Assembly: GCF_014174395.1 (NCBI RefSeq)
Contig: NZ_JABEQD010000001.1
Span: 62,001 to 126,000, forward strand
Reading direction: 5' to 3'
DNA from: Gluconacetobacter aggeris
Lineage (GTDB): Bacteria > Pseudomonadota > Alphaproteobacteria > Acetobacterales > Acetobacteraceae
Length of the DNA: 64,000 nt
The notes beneath the pieces are model-generated. The model ran no database searches and was not told the DNA's origin. It was given only the letters and a program-made list of their open reading frames with translations. A program made the translations under genes and the position numbers. This document shows positions 44,480-53,306 of the stretch, in pieces. The stretch's first letter is position 1, and each line of letters starts with the position of its first letter.

Positions 44480-45373
44480 TTACCAGAGATAGACCAGCTT
44501 GATGTAATAGGCGTTGCTTTCGGGCGTGTTGCGGCCTTCGACCGAATGCGTGTAGCGGGTGGTGAAGGAGAAGTTCTTCGCGATATTGAACATCATGCCC
44601 ACGCCCAGCGCGACCTCGCGGCTGCTGGAATCCTTGACGTAGGTGCGGTGCGTGTTGTTGTAGGTGCCGGTGACGTTCTGCCAGTCGAGCGCGAAGAACG
44701 GTTCGAGCAGTTTGGTGGCCTTCCAGCTCCAGCGCAGGTTGGAATAGAAGACCACGCCGGGGAAATAGCTGTTCTGGCCCCTGATATGCTTCGTCGAGCC
44801 CACGACGGTACCCACGTCGCCGTCGAAGCTGAAATGTTTCCATTCATAGTCGAAGATGAAGCTGGAGATGTTGGACCAGTAATTGGGCGAGGTGGCGTCA
44901 CGCGTGCCCACCGGGGTCTGCATGAAGGTCTGGAAGCCGAAAGTGCTGTGGGCGTTCGGCTTGAACCAGGCGGCGGGGCCGACGATGGTGGGGCCCAGGC
45001 CGCCATAGTTCTTGCCGTTGGCCAGGGTGAAGCTTTCGGCCTGGATGATCTCGAAGGCGAAGCCCACATGGGGAATGGCCTCGAAGCTGCGGAAATGGAC
45101 GTATTTGGTCAGGCCCGACCAGGTGTGGCTGCCCTGCCCTGGCGTGCGCTGCCCCGAGCCGTTGTAATAGGAGCCGGCCGCGTTGCCGTCGCCGTACTGC
45201 ACCAGCACGTTGAAGGGCTTGAAATCGACCGGCAGGTCGTATTCGTGGGGGCCGATGATGCCCAGTGTGACGTCCGACGCCTGCGCCGCGGAGGCCGCGC
45301 CGAGCAACGCGATGCCGGGGATGGAAAACCGGACCAGGGCCCGAAGCCATTCCGGCCGTTCTGTCAAACGCAT
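44480..45373 (-). CDS. Outer-membrane protein, phenol MetA-degradation-like family
   Basis: 297 residues: signal peptide ending at GAASAAQA-SDV, then a predicted beta-barrel of the SphA/MetA-pathway family (GIIGPHEYDLPVDFKPFNVL, YGGLGPTIVGPAAWFKPNAH, FIFDYEWKHFSFDGDVG), closing with an aromatic C-terminus (IKLVYLW). Such proteins are thought to admit small aromatic or polar substrates. It lies 73 bp downstream of the PQQ dehydrogenase on the same strand, suggesting that it lets the dehydrogenase substrate into the periplasm. Confidence 0.75.
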   Translation of the reverse strand: MRLTERPEWLRALVRFSIPGIALLGAASAAQASDVTLGIIGPHEYDLPVDFKPFNVLVQYGDGNAAGSYYNGSGQRTPGQGSHTWSGLTKYVHFRSFEAIPHVGFAFEIIQAESFTLANGKNYGGLGPTIVGPAAWFKPNAHSTFGFQTFMQTPVGTRDATSPNYWSNISSFIFDYEWKHFSFDGDVGTVVGSTKHIRGQNSYFPGVVFYSNLRWSWKATKLLEPFFALDWQNVTGTYNNTHRTYVKDSSSREVALGVGMMFNIAKNFSFTTRYTHSVEGRNTPESNAYYIKLVYLW

Positions 45374-45394
45374 GGGTTTGATTCCGTTGGGGGC

Positions 45395-45427
45395 GATGCC
45401 GGGCGCGCATCGTGCGCGCCCGGCATC
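45395..45427. promoter_or_regulatory. Intercistronic hairpin between PQQ dehydrogenase and porin
   Basis: GATGCCGGGCGCGC-ATCGT-GCGCGCCCGGCATC: perfect 14-bp arms around 5 bases. No T-run follows on the minus strand, so it is more likely an mRNA-stabilising or processing element that sets the ratio of the two products than a full terminator. Confidence 0.6.
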
Positions 45428-45446
45428 TGTTGCTGTTTATTATTGA

Positions 45447-47900
45447 TTATTGGGCGGTCGCGCCGGTTCCCTGCGCGCCGTCGAGTGTATAGGCGATGAT
45501 GTAGTCGCCGCTGCGCGTGCCCAGGCCGCCATGGCCGCCGGCCGCGATCAGGACATACTGCTTGCCGCCGATCTCGTAGGACATCGGGGTGGCCTGGCCG
45601 CCCGCCGGCAGGCGGTCGCGCCAGATCACCTTGCCCGTCGCAAGGTCGAAGGCCCGCAGGTAGTCGTCGGCGGTGGCGCCCATGAAGACGACGCCGCCCT
45701 TGGTCACGATGTTGCCGCCGATATTATACATGCCGGTGGGCAAAGGCAGGTTGTCGTGCGTCCGGAACGGGCCGGTGTCGCGGGTGGTGCCGACCGGGTG
45801 CTGCCAGATGATCTTCTTCGTCACCAGGTCGATCGCCGTCAGCGTGCCCCAGACCGGGCCCTTGCAGGGGATCTGCAGCGGGTTCAGCCACGGGTTGGTG
45901 TAGGCGATGTAGGGCGTGCCGTAATCCGGCGAGACCGACAGCGCGTCACCCTTGGCCGCGGGCTCTTCGCCCTGGCCGTTCCATTTGGGCAGGATGCCCG
46001 GCCCTTCCAGCGTCTGGCGGTGGTCGAGCTTGATGCGGAACGGCAGGTAGCTCGCATTCGCCAGCATGATCTTGCGCTGCGGGTCGATCGTGATGCCCTG
46101 CCAGTCGACGATGCCGTAGAAGGCCGGGTAGACGATCGTGGTCTGGCCGATATGCGGCGGGGTGAACTGCCCGTCATAGGCCGACTGGCGGTACTGGATG
46201 CGGCAGATCATCTGATCCAGCAGCGTGGCACCCCACATGTCGGTCTCTTTCAGGTCCGGCGGCGAGACCGAGGGCATCGCGGTCGGGTAGGGCTGGGTCG
46301 GCGTGACATGGTCGTCGGGGGCGACGCCGGCGGTCGGCACCTTGCGTTCCTCGACCGGGTAGCCGGGGACCGGCTGGCCGGTGCGGCGGTCCAGGACGAA
46401 GAATTCGCCGCGCTTGGTGCTCTGCACCAGGGCGGGAATCATCTCGCCATTCGGGCCGGGGAGGTCGACCATCGACGGGCCGGACGGGATGTCCATGTCC
46501 CACAGGTCGTGATGCACGGTCTGGTAGGTCCAGCGGCGTTCGCCGGTCACGATATCCAGCGCGATCGTCGCCGAGGAGGTGGCGTCGTCGAACGGACGGC
46601 GCGAGCCGCCCCAGTTATCCGGCGGCGAATTGCCGGTGGGGATATAGACCAGGCCCAGGTCGGGGTCGGCCGTGTAGACGCCCCAGGCGTTCGGCGTGTC
46701 GCGCGTCAGCACGTCATCCGGACCGGGTGTCCAGGTTTCCGGCGTGTGGCCGGCATCCCAGGCCCAGGCGATCGCGCCCGTCGTGGCGTCGAAGCCGCGC
46801 ACGGCGCCCGAGGGTTCGAAATTGGCCTGGTTGTCGAAGATCCAGCCGCCGGTGATCAGGCGGTTCTTGGCCACCAGCGGCGGCGAGGTGACGAAATGGA
46901 ACCCGTGCGGCACATGGCCCAGATACTGGCGCAGCGAAATGAAGCCATGATCGCCGAAATCGTCGCACGGCTTGCCGGTTTCGGCATCGAGCGCCACGAT
47001 GCGCACATCGGCCACCGGCGAGTAGATGCGCGTGCGGCAGTTGGTCTGGATTTCGTCCGGGATCTTGTAATAGGTCACGCCACGGCAGGAGAGATAGACG
47101 TTCTTCTCCTGGTCGGCCTTCGCCGGGTGCGGGTCGAACTTCCATTTGACCTTGCCGGTCGCCGCGTCCAGCGCCATCACCCAGCTATGGGGCGTGCACA
47201 TGTACAGCGTGTCGCCGACCTTGATCGGCGTGACTTCCAGGTTGAACTCATGCCCCTGGTCGGGGCCGGCGACCGTGCCCTCGCCATCCTGACGAACGTC
47301 GCCCGTCCGCGTCAGCCACGCGCGCTTCAGATGGCCGACATTGGCGGTCGTGATCTGGTCCAGCGGCGAATAGCGGTCACCGCCCATGGTGCGGCCATAG
47401 GCCTGCCAATCGCCGGCGGGGATGCCGTCGGCGGCGGAATCGGCGGCTTCATGCGCCGCCATGCGGTCGGCCGGCACCGTGCCGTCGATCGAGTAGGCGG
47501 TGAAGCAACTGACCACCAGCGCCAGGGTGCCGACGCCGACCGCGCCCAGCATTTCGCGCTTGTCGGCCAGCCAGGTTCCGCCCTGCCGCCAGACCCATGG
47601 CAGCAGCATCCACACACCGATGCCCACCAGCGTGAGCAGGCGGACTTCGAGGTTCCAGATGTTGAAGCCGACCTCGTAGAGCGACCACAAGGTGGCGAAC
47701 AGGAGCAGACCGGCATAGAGCCGCAGCGCCAGTTTGGGCGATTTGAATCCCGCCAGCGCGGAGCCGATCATGACGGCGCCCGCCAGGGCGTAGAACCAGG
47801 ACCCGCCCAGGACGAGCAGGTATCCACCACCCAGGAAAAGAAAAAGCCCCACAAGGGCCATCAGGATCGAGGTGACGATCGAGAACACACTCGTAATCAT
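45447..47900 (-). CDS. Membrane-bound PQQ-dependent dehydrogenase, glucose/quinate/shikimate family
   Basis: About 817 residues. Five N-terminal helices (1-140) anchor it in the inner membrane and carry the ubiquinone site; then an eight-bladed PQQ propeller starts at WQAYGRTMGGDRYSPLDQIT. Further landmarks: YSPVADVRIVALDAETGKPC, the loop YIPTGNSPPDNWGGSRRPFD, WTYQTVHHDLWDMDIPSGPS and the end GLGTRSGDYIIAYTLD. It oxidises a polyol or sugar in the periplasm and passes electrons to ubiquinone. Glucose or quinate as substrate cannot be separated by eye. ATG 47900 has AGGAA upstream; the open frame to 47969 is not needed. Confidence 0.9.
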   Translation of the reverse strand: MITSVFSIVTSILMALVGLFLFLGGGYLLVLGGSWFYALAGAVMIGSALAGFKSPKLALRLYAGLLLFATLWSLYEVGFNIWNLEVRLLTLVGIGVWMLLPWVWRQGGTWLADKREMLGAVGVGTLALVVSCFTAYSIDGTVPADRMAAHEAADSAADGIPAGDWQAYGRTMGGDRYSPLDQITTANVGHLKRAWLTRTGDVRQDGEGTVAGPDQGHEFNLEVTPIKVGDTLYMCTPHSWVMALDAATGKVKWKFDPHPAKADQEKNVYLSCRGVTYYKIPDEIQTNCRTRIYSPVADVRIVALDAETGKPCDDFGDHGFISLRQYLGHVPHGFHFVTSPPLVAKNRLITGGWIFDNQANFEPSGAVRGFDATTGAIAWAWDAGHTPETWTPGPDDVLTRDTPNAWGVYTADPDLGLVYIPTGNSPPDNWGGSRRPFDDATSSATIALDIVTGERRWTYQTVHHDLWDMDIPSGPSMVDLPGPNGEMIPALVQSTKRGEFFVLDRRTGQPVPGYPVEERKVPTAGVAPDDHVTPTQPYPTAMPSVSPPDLKETDMWGATLLDQMICRIQYRQSAYDGQFTPPHIGQTTIVYPAFYGIVDWQGITIDPQRKIMLANASYLPFRIKLDHRQTLEGPGILPKWNGQGEEPAAKGDALSVSPDYGTPYIAYTNPWLNPLQIPCKGPVWGTLTAIDLVTKKIIWQHPVGTTRDTGPFRTHDNLPLPTGMYNIGGNIVTKGGVVFMGATADDYLRAFDLATGKVIWRDRLPAGGQATPMSYEIGGKQYVLIAAGGHGGLGTRSGDYIIAYTLDGAQGTGATAQ

Positions 47901-48063
47901 CTCGCGTATGTTCCTATTCTTTATTGAAGTTTCCGTGATCCGGAACAACTCGTGAGGCTGCGGCCCCATGGCTATTGCCGACCAGCGTGCTTATCGTCAC
48001 GAAGGTTTTCGGTTCGCTACGATCCAGTAAGCTCTTTCACACGAACGTGTCCCGGCCCGTCGC

Positions 48064-48087
48064 GACTGTCGCAAAGCTGAGACAGTC
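48064..48087. promoter_or_regulatory. Inverted repeat resembling an AcoR-type activator site
   Basis: GACTGTC-N10-GACAGTC, 7-bp perfect arms, in the 304-bp divergent region between the PQQ dehydrogenase and the antiporter, 164 bp upstream of the former. The inner pattern TGTCGC...GACA recalls the upstream sites of AcoR-like regulators (family knowledge), and such a regulator is encoded at 43310. No -24/-12 element was found nearby. Nothing else is seen in the gap. Confidence 0.4.
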
Positions 48088-48204
48088 CCATCCAGCCGGG
48101 GAGCCAGCCGGGCCGGGCCATGGGACCGTTCCCCCTGCCCCTTCATATGATGTATGCGGGGGCTGTATCGCGATCGATACGTCCTCCCGCTGCGGATTGC
48201 CCCC

Positions 48205-49785
48205 ATGTCCGATGTCGCCCGCTATGAGTATTTCCTGTTCCTGCTGCTGGTGATCCTGGCGCTGGAGCGGCTGGCGCGGCGGCTGGCGCTGCCGCCGGCG
48301 GCGGCCTTCATCCTGGGCGGCACGGGGCTGGCCCTGCTGCCGGGCACGCCGGAGCTGACGCTGGACCCCGACCTGGTCATGGTCGTGTTTCTGCCGCCGC
48401 TGCTGATGAGCAGCGCGTGGTTTACGGCCTGGCATGAATTCCGCCGCAACCTGCGGGGCATCCTGGCGCTGGCGGTCGGCACCACTTTGTTCACCACGCT
48501 GGCGGTGGGCGTTGCCGCGCGGCTGGCGGTGCCGTCGCTGCCCTGGGCGGTGTGCTTCACGCTGGGGGCCATCGTTTCGCCGCCCGACGCGGTGGCGGCC
48601 GAGGCGGCGATGGAGCGGTTGAGCCTGCCGGGGCGGATCACCTCGCTGCTGTTGGGGGAGAGCCTGCTGAACGATGCCACCGGGCTGGTGCTGTTCCGCT
48701 TTGCGCTGGCGGCGGCGCTGACCGGGCTGTTCGACCCGATGGCGGCGGTGGGGGCGTTCTGTCTCGTTTCGGTGGGCGGGGTGGCGATCGGGGCCGTGCT
48801 GGGGTGGGGCGGGCTGTTCCTGATCCGCCGGCTGCGGGACAGCGACCTGATCATTACCGCCACCGTGCTGCTGGCGGCGGCGTCCTATATCGGGGCCGAC
48901 CGGCTGCATGTCTCCGGCGTGCTGGCGACCGTGACCACCGGGCTGATGCTGGGGTGGAACCAGCATGCCGATTTCAGCGCCGGCACGCGCGTGCGGGCGC
49001 AGGCGTTCTGGAAGGTGATGGTGTTTCTGCTGCAATCGGTGCTGTTCATCCTGATCGGCCTGTCGCTGCGCGGGGTGCTGCATCGGCTGGAGGGCACGGC
49101 GGACCTGCTGCACCGGCTGGTGATTCCGATGGCCGCCATTCTGGCGACCATGATCGTCTCGCGCTTCGTGTGGCTGTTCGGCGCCGATGGCGTGCGGGCG
49201 GTGCTGCGGCGCTGGTGGCCGCGCCAGTTCGCCACCCCTTCCCTGCCCGAGACGATTGTCATGGGGTGGTCGGGGATGCGCGGTGTCGTCACGCTGGCGG
49301 CGGCGCTGTCGCTGCCCGAGGCCCTGCCCGGCCGTGACCTGGCGCTATGCTGTGCCTTCGCCGCGATTCTGGTGACGGTGCTGTTGCAGGGGATCACGCT
49401 GGAGCCGCTGGTTCGGGCGCTGAAGCTGACCGATGACGAGGCGGCGCGTATCCAGAGCGATGAAAACACGGCCTGGGTGCGGGTGGCGGAGGCGCAGTTG
49501 CGGGCGATCGAGCGGGCATCGCGCCGGCCGGATGGTACCGAGCGGCATCCGCGCCTGCTGGAGCAGTATCGGCACCGCCTGCGCGTGACGCGCGATTATG
49601 CTCAGGACATGGCGACCCATCGGCCGGAGGAGATTGCGCATTATCAGGCGGTGCTGGCGGCCATTCAGGCGGCGCGCGCCGAGATCCTGGCGCTGCATCA
49701 TCATGGGCAGATCCATGACCATGTGCTGCGGGAGATGGAGCAGGATCTGGATATGCAGGAGATTGCGGCGGGGACGCGGTTGTAG
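48205..49785 (+). CDS. Na+/H+ antiporter, CPA1 (NhaP/NhaG) family
   Basis: 526 residues with about twelve helices followed by a 120-residue cytoplasmic tail. Landmarks: VFLPPLLMSSAW near 70, FTLGAIVSPPDAVAAEAAME near 120, the ion-site region LLLGESLLNDATGLVLFRFA near 155 (conserved Asp of NDATG) and VMGWSGMRGVVTLAAALSLP near 355. The ATG at 48205 begins the first helix; a longer frame upstream is rejected. Divergent from the PQQ dehydrogenase, whose proton-releasing product acidifies the periplasm, so an acid/salt homeostasis role is plausible but inferred. Confidence 0.9.
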   Translation: MSDVARYEYFLFLLLVILALERLARRLALPPAAAFILGGTGLALLPGTPELTLDPDLVMVVFLPPLLMSSAWFTAWHEFRRNLRGILALAVGTTLFTTLAVGVAARLAVPSLPWAVCFTLGAIVSPPDAVAAEAAMERLSLPGRITSLLLGESLLNDATGLVLFRFALAAALTGLFDPMAAVGAFCLVSVGGVAIGAVLGWGGLFLIRRLRDSDLIITATVLLAAASYIGADRLHVSGVLATVTTGLMLGWNQHADFSAGTRVRAQAFWKVMVFLLQSVLFILIGLSLRGVLHRLEGTADLLHRLVIPMAAILATMIVSRFVWLFGADGVRAVLRRWWPRQFATPSLPETIVMGWSGMRGVVTLAAALSLPEALPGRDLALCCAFAAILVTVLLQGITLEPLVRALKLTDDEAARIQSDENTAWVRVAEAQLRAIERASRRPDGTERHPRLLEQYRHRLRVTRDYAQDMATHRPEEIAHYQAVLAAIQAARAEILALHHHGQIHDHVLREMEQDLDMQEIAAGTRL

Positions 49786-49833
49786 CGGGCGCGGCCCCGC
49801 AGGCCGTGACGGCGTGACCGCGCCCAGGGGATA

Positions 49834-50799
49834 TCAGGATTCTTCGGCGGGCGCGCCCGGCGCTGCATTGTCGGCGGCGAAGCGTACGGGCTGGCGTGCG
49901 GTCGTATCGACTGTCAGACCGAATATGTCCGGGCGGGCATAATGACCGGCCACGTCGAGATCGTATTTGCCCCGAATGATGTCATCGAGATCGATATCCG
50001 CCGTGATGATCGCCTCGCGATCGTAGATCGGACCGGCGATGATCTCGCCCAGCGGATTGACGATGATGCTGCCGCCGCGAATCAGTACCGTCGCGGGGTC
50101 GTCGCCTTGCAGGCAGTCGTAATCGTCGGGCGCGTCGGCGCGTGTCAGGAACTGGCAGGCGCTGAGCACGAAGGTGCGGCCTTCATAGGCGATGTGGCGC
50201 ATCGAACTTTGCCAGATTTCCCGTTCGTCCACCGTGGGGGCGCACCACAGGGATATGCCCCGGGCGTACAGGCTCTGCCGCAGGTCCGGCATATAGTTTT
50301 CCCAGCAGATCGCGGCGCCGATACGGCCGATCGGGGTATCGAGTACGGGAAGGGTGGAGCCGTCGCCCTGCCCCCAGATCAGCCGTTCGCTGCCTGTCGG
50401 CATCAATTTGCGATGCCTGCCCAGCAACGCGCCATCCGGCCCGAAGAACAGGGCCGAACAATAGAGGGTCGCGCCATCGCGTTCGATCACGCCGACCACG
50501 AGATGGGCCTTCATGCCGGCGGCGAACGTGCCGATGCGCTCGGTCTCCGGCCCCGGTACCGTGATCGCGGCCTTCCAGTAGCGCAGATAGTCTTCGCGCC
50601 CGGCGGGGAAGCGGCTGCCGACCACGGCGCCGAAATTCAGGCCCTTGGGGTAGCCCCCGATATAGGCTTCGGGGAAGACCGCCAGTTCCACGCCCTGCTG
50701 CGCCGCCGCCCGGCAATGGGCCTCCATCCGTTCGAGGGTGCGCGGGGTATCGAAAAGGGTGGTGCCCGCCTGAACGACCGCGACGCGGTGCTGGGTCAT
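49834..50799 (-). CDS. Nitrilase (carbon-nitrogen hydrolase)
   Basis: Hydrolyses nitriles to carboxylic acids plus ammonia. 321 residues with the intact catalytic triad: E44 in VFPEAYIGGYP, K131 in HRKLMPTGSERLIW and C165 in AAICWENYMP. The WENYMP motif marks true nitrilases rather than amidases. ATG 50799 follows AGGAG; the frame to 51141 crosses the divergent lysR and is rejected. Paired with that LysR regulator through a shared 70-bp promoter region, so it is likely inducible. Confidence 0.9.
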   Translation of the reverse strand: MTQHRVAVVQAGTTLFDTPRTLERMEAHCRAAAQQGVELAVFPEAYIGGYPKGLNFGAVVGSRFPAGREDYLRYWKAAITVPGPETERIGTFAAGMKAHLVVGVIERDGATLYCSALFFGPDGALLGRHRKLMPTGSERLIWGQGDGSTLPVLDTPIGRIGAAICWENYMPDLRQSLYARGISLWCAPTVDEREIWQSSMRHIAYEGRTFVLSACQFLTRADAPDDYDCLQGDDPATVLIRGGSIIVNPLGEIIAGPIYDREAIITADIDLDDIIRGKYDLDVAGHYARPDIFGLTVDTTARQPVRFAADNAAPGAPAEES

Positions 50800-50839
50800 C
50801 GGATGATCTCCTGTTGCTCGGCCCGCGAGAGTGCGCTTG

Positions 50840-50876
50840 TCTGCATTATCAAACAAATTGAATGATCTGATGCAGA
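50840..50876. promoter_or_regulatory. LysR site between nitrilase and lysR
   Basis: TCTGCAT at 50840-50846 and ATGCAGA at 50870-50876 are perfect inverted arms; inside is ATCAA-N4-TTGAATGAT, a second, shorter dyad. The right arm covers the lysR start codon, so binding would also repress lysR itself. Confidence 0.45.
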
Positions 50877-51814
50877 CTATCACCTTGGTCGATATTGCGC
50901 GGTTCGATTTCAACCTGGTCGTCACGTTTCTGGCACTGTGGGAGGAACGCAGCGTCTCGAAGGCGGCGCAACGGCTGTCGTTGAGCCAATCGGCCGTCAG
51001 CACCGCGCTGGCGCGGCTGCGCGAGGCCGCGGGCGACCCGTTGTTCGTGCGGACGCAACGCGGCATGCAGCCCACCGCGCGCGCCATTGCGATGGCCGCG
51101 CCGCTGGGCAATGGCGCAGAGTTGATCCGCCGGGCGTTCATGCCGGTTGCGCCGTTCGATCCGATGAGCAGCCATCAGCATTTTTCCATTGGTATGTCTG
51201 ATGATTTCCAGATTGCCATCGGGCCGATCCTGTCGCGCCGCCTGGCCATCGAGGCCCCAGGCGTCTCGGTCACGTTCAGGCAGAGCAACCGGCATATGGT
51301 GACATCGCTGTTCGAGGCCGGAGAGATCGACTTTGCCATGGTGGCCGGCGCCTCCGTGCGGTCGGGCCTGGCGCGGGAGGATATCGGCCAATCAGGCTAT
51401 GCCTGCCTGATCGACGCCCGGCATTGCGGGGTGGCGCTGCCATTGTCGCTGGAGGATTATCTGTCGCTGCCGCATGTTCTGGTCTCCTTCTCCGGGCGGG
51501 AGGGCATCGTGGACGATGCGCTGCGCACGCTTAGCCTGAAACGCCGGGTCCAGTCGGCGCTGACCCATTTTTCGGCCCTGCCCGCCTTCCTGATCGGCCA
51601 TCGCGCCGTCGCGACGCTGCCCGCGCATGCCGCCCGCCAGATTGCCGCCTTTTCGGGATTGAGCGTCTGCCCACCCCCCGTCGCACTGGGCCGCTACAAC
51701 GTGTCGCTGCTCTGGCAGCGCACGCAGGATAATCCGTGGATGCGGCGCATGATGATCGATGCGTTCGAGACCGCGCTGAATGAGGAGACGGATAGCATAC
51801 CGCATGCGGGGTGA
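50870..51814 (+). CDS. LysR-family regulator of the nitrilase gene
   Basis: 314 residues. The winged helix-turn-helix is at about 10-70 (FNLVVTFLALWEERSVSKAA, then QRLSLSQSAVSTALARLREA) with the NodD/LinR-like phrase DPLFVRTQRGMQPTARA; the effector domain follows (HFSIGMSDDFQIAIGPILSR). The start at MQTITLVDIARFDFNL (50870) fits family alignments better than the earlier non-ATG start. Divergent from the nitrilase and probably its activator. Confidence 0.87.
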   Translation: MQTITLVDIARFDFNLVVTFLALWEERSVSKAAQRLSLSQSAVSTALARLREAAGDPLFVRTQRGMQPTARAIAMAAPLGNGAELIRRAFMPVAPFDPMSSHQHFSIGMSDDFQIAIGPILSRRLAIEAPGVSVTFRQSNRHMVTSLFEAGEIDFAMVAGASVRSGLAREDIGQSGYACLIDARHCGVALPLSLEDYLSLPHVLVSFSGREGIVDDALRTLSLKRRVQSALTHFSALPAFLIGHRAVATLPAHAARQIAAFSGLSVCPPPVALGRYNVSLLWQRTQDNPWMRRMMIDAFETALNEETDSIPHAG

Positions 51815-52160
51815 AGGCCGGGCGGTGGTGTGAACCGCGCCGATCTGCTGATGCGGACCGGGCATTATGGACGGCCTGATTTTGGAGATTCGCGTCTTGT
51901 CGGGCTGGAAATCGCGGGGGACGTGGTTGCCATCGGAGATGGCCATAACGGGCTTCGGGATCGGGGATCGGGTGATGAGCATCACGGGCGGCGGCGCCTA
52001 TGCGGAATAGGCCCGCCTCGATTACCGCATGGCGATGCCGATACCTGACGGGCTCGATTATGTTCACGCGGCGGCGATTCCGGAAGACTTCGTCACGGCG
52101 CATGAGGATCGGCGGATGGAGACGAATGAGAGTATCGGGAAGATCGTTCTGACGATCTGA
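51815..52160 (+). pseudogene. Quinone oxidoreductase (zeta-crystallin type) remnant
   Basis: Pieces of a medium-chain NADPH:quinone reductase can be read in order: GVNRADLLMRTGHYGRPDFG and LVGLEIAGDVVAIGDGHNG in one frame, GDRVMSITGGGAYAE in the next after a frameshift, a TAG where Tyr is expected, then ARLDYRMAMPIPDGLDYVHA and AAIPEDFVTAHE, and directly the family C-terminus DRRMETNESIGKIVLTI. About 40 residues at the start and roughly 180 in the middle are missing. Damage is therefore threefold: truncation, frameshift with nonsense, internal deletion. It begins right after the lysR stop. Confidence 0.75.
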
Positions 52161-52255
52161 CGAAATGGCATGGGCATCCAGCGCGGAAGATAAAGGATCT
52201 CGGTTTTCAGCCGTGTTTTTCGAAAGTGGACTTTCCACGCCTATCCTCTCACGGC

Positions 52256-53164
52256 TTACACGGGCTCGGGCCGTTGCGTCGCTGTGCCGACAATGTGCTG
52301 CACGAAGTCCGAGAAGGCCCGGGCGCGGGCGCTGGTCAGCCTTCCGGCTGGGTAGAGGGCCCAGAGGTCCACAGGTGTCAGGTCCCAGTCTGTCAGGCAC
52401 CGCACGACCGTACCGCTTGCCAGTTCGGGCTGGAACATCCAGTCGGCGGCGATGGTCAGGCCGAGATGGGCCAGGGTGGCGGCGCGGATGCCTTCGGCGG
52501 CGCTGAGGTGCAGGCGGGCGTGGAGGGGGATGGTCATTTCCGCGCCGTCGGGGCGGCGGAAGGTGGGTTTGATTGTGCCGCCGCGTGTGTAGAGGATGGC
52601 CTGGTGATTGGGCAGGTCTTCCGGTGTCTCCAGCAATGGGGCTGTGGCGAGGTAGTGGGGGGTGGCGATCAGTGACCGGCGGCCCTGGGCCAGGCGTCTG
52701 GCGATGACGGCGCTGTCGTTCATCGGGCCGATGCGGATGGCGATGTCGATGCCTTCCGTGACCAGGTCCACCCTGCGGTCGTCGAGTTCGATATCGACGT
52801 CCAGCCTGGGGTGGGCGGCCAGGAAGGCGCCCAGCCGGGGCACGATCTGGATGCGGCCGAAGGTTGTCGGCAGCGCCACGCGCAGGCGGCCGTCGAGGCT
52901 GGCGGTGCTGTCGCGCGCCGCGCGGTCGGCTTCCTCGACCTCGGCGATGATGCGGGCGACGCGCTCGAAATAACGCTGGCCGGCGCCGGTCGGGGTCAGG
53001 CCGTGGGAAGAGCGCAGCAGGAGCTGGACGCCGAGCTGGCCTTCCAGTTGGGCGATGGCCTTGGAGACCGCTGGCTGGCCCAGATGCATCCGGCGCGCGG
53101 CGGCAGTGAACGAGCCGGTTTCGACGACCCGCACGAAGGCGGTCATGGCCTGGAGACGGTCCAT
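52256..53164 (-). CDS. LysR-family regulator
   Basis: 302 residues of the common DsdC/AaeR-like LysR type: MDRLQAMTAFVRVVETGSFT, AAARRMHLGQPAVSKAIAQL (helix-turn-helix, 15-45) and an effector domain with LRVALPTTFGRIQIVPRLGA, DIAIRIGPMNDSAVIARRLA. Divergent from the ene-reductase at 53307, with a perfect LysR box five bases from its own start. Likely regulates the ene-reductase/DoxX/hydrolase group. Confidence 0.88.
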   Translation of the reverse strand: MDRLQAMTAFVRVVETGSFTAAARRMHLGQPAVSKAIAQLEGQLGVQLLLRSSHGLTPTGAGQRYFERVARIIAEVEEADRAARDSTASLDGRLRVALPTTFGRIQIVPRLGAFLAAHPRLDVDIELDDRRVDLVTEGIDIAIRIGPMNDSAVIARRLAQGRRSLIATPHYLATAPLLETPEDLPNHQAILYTRGGTIKPTFRRPDGAEMTIPLHARLHLSAAEGIRAATLAHLGLTIAADWMFQPELASGTVVRCLTDWDLTPVDLWALYPAGRLTSARARAFSDFVQHIVGTATQRPEPV

Positions 53165-53168
53165 TATT

Positions 53169-53183
53169 ATTCCAGACTGGAAT
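53169..53183. promoter_or_regulatory. LysR box (T-N11-A)
   Basis: ATTCCAG-A-CTGGAAT, a perfect 15-bp palindrome just upstream of the lysR start and 124 bp from the divergent ene-reductase. It contains the T-N11-A core expected of LysR sites. Confidence 0.65.
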
Positions 53184-53306
53184 GATGACTATGGAATTAT
53201 CCTGTCTGCCAATCCGATCCGGAACTGTCCATCCTTGATTGCACCGGCGGCCCCTCGCCGCCGCGCCATCCGCCGGGTGGCGAACCGATGACAGGATAGT
53301 TTCGAT

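Noticed and set aside
47901-48204. A sigma54 (-24/-12) promoter for the PQQ dehydrogenase
   Set aside because: No GG-N10-GC element with TGGCA/TTGC character was found on the minus strand.
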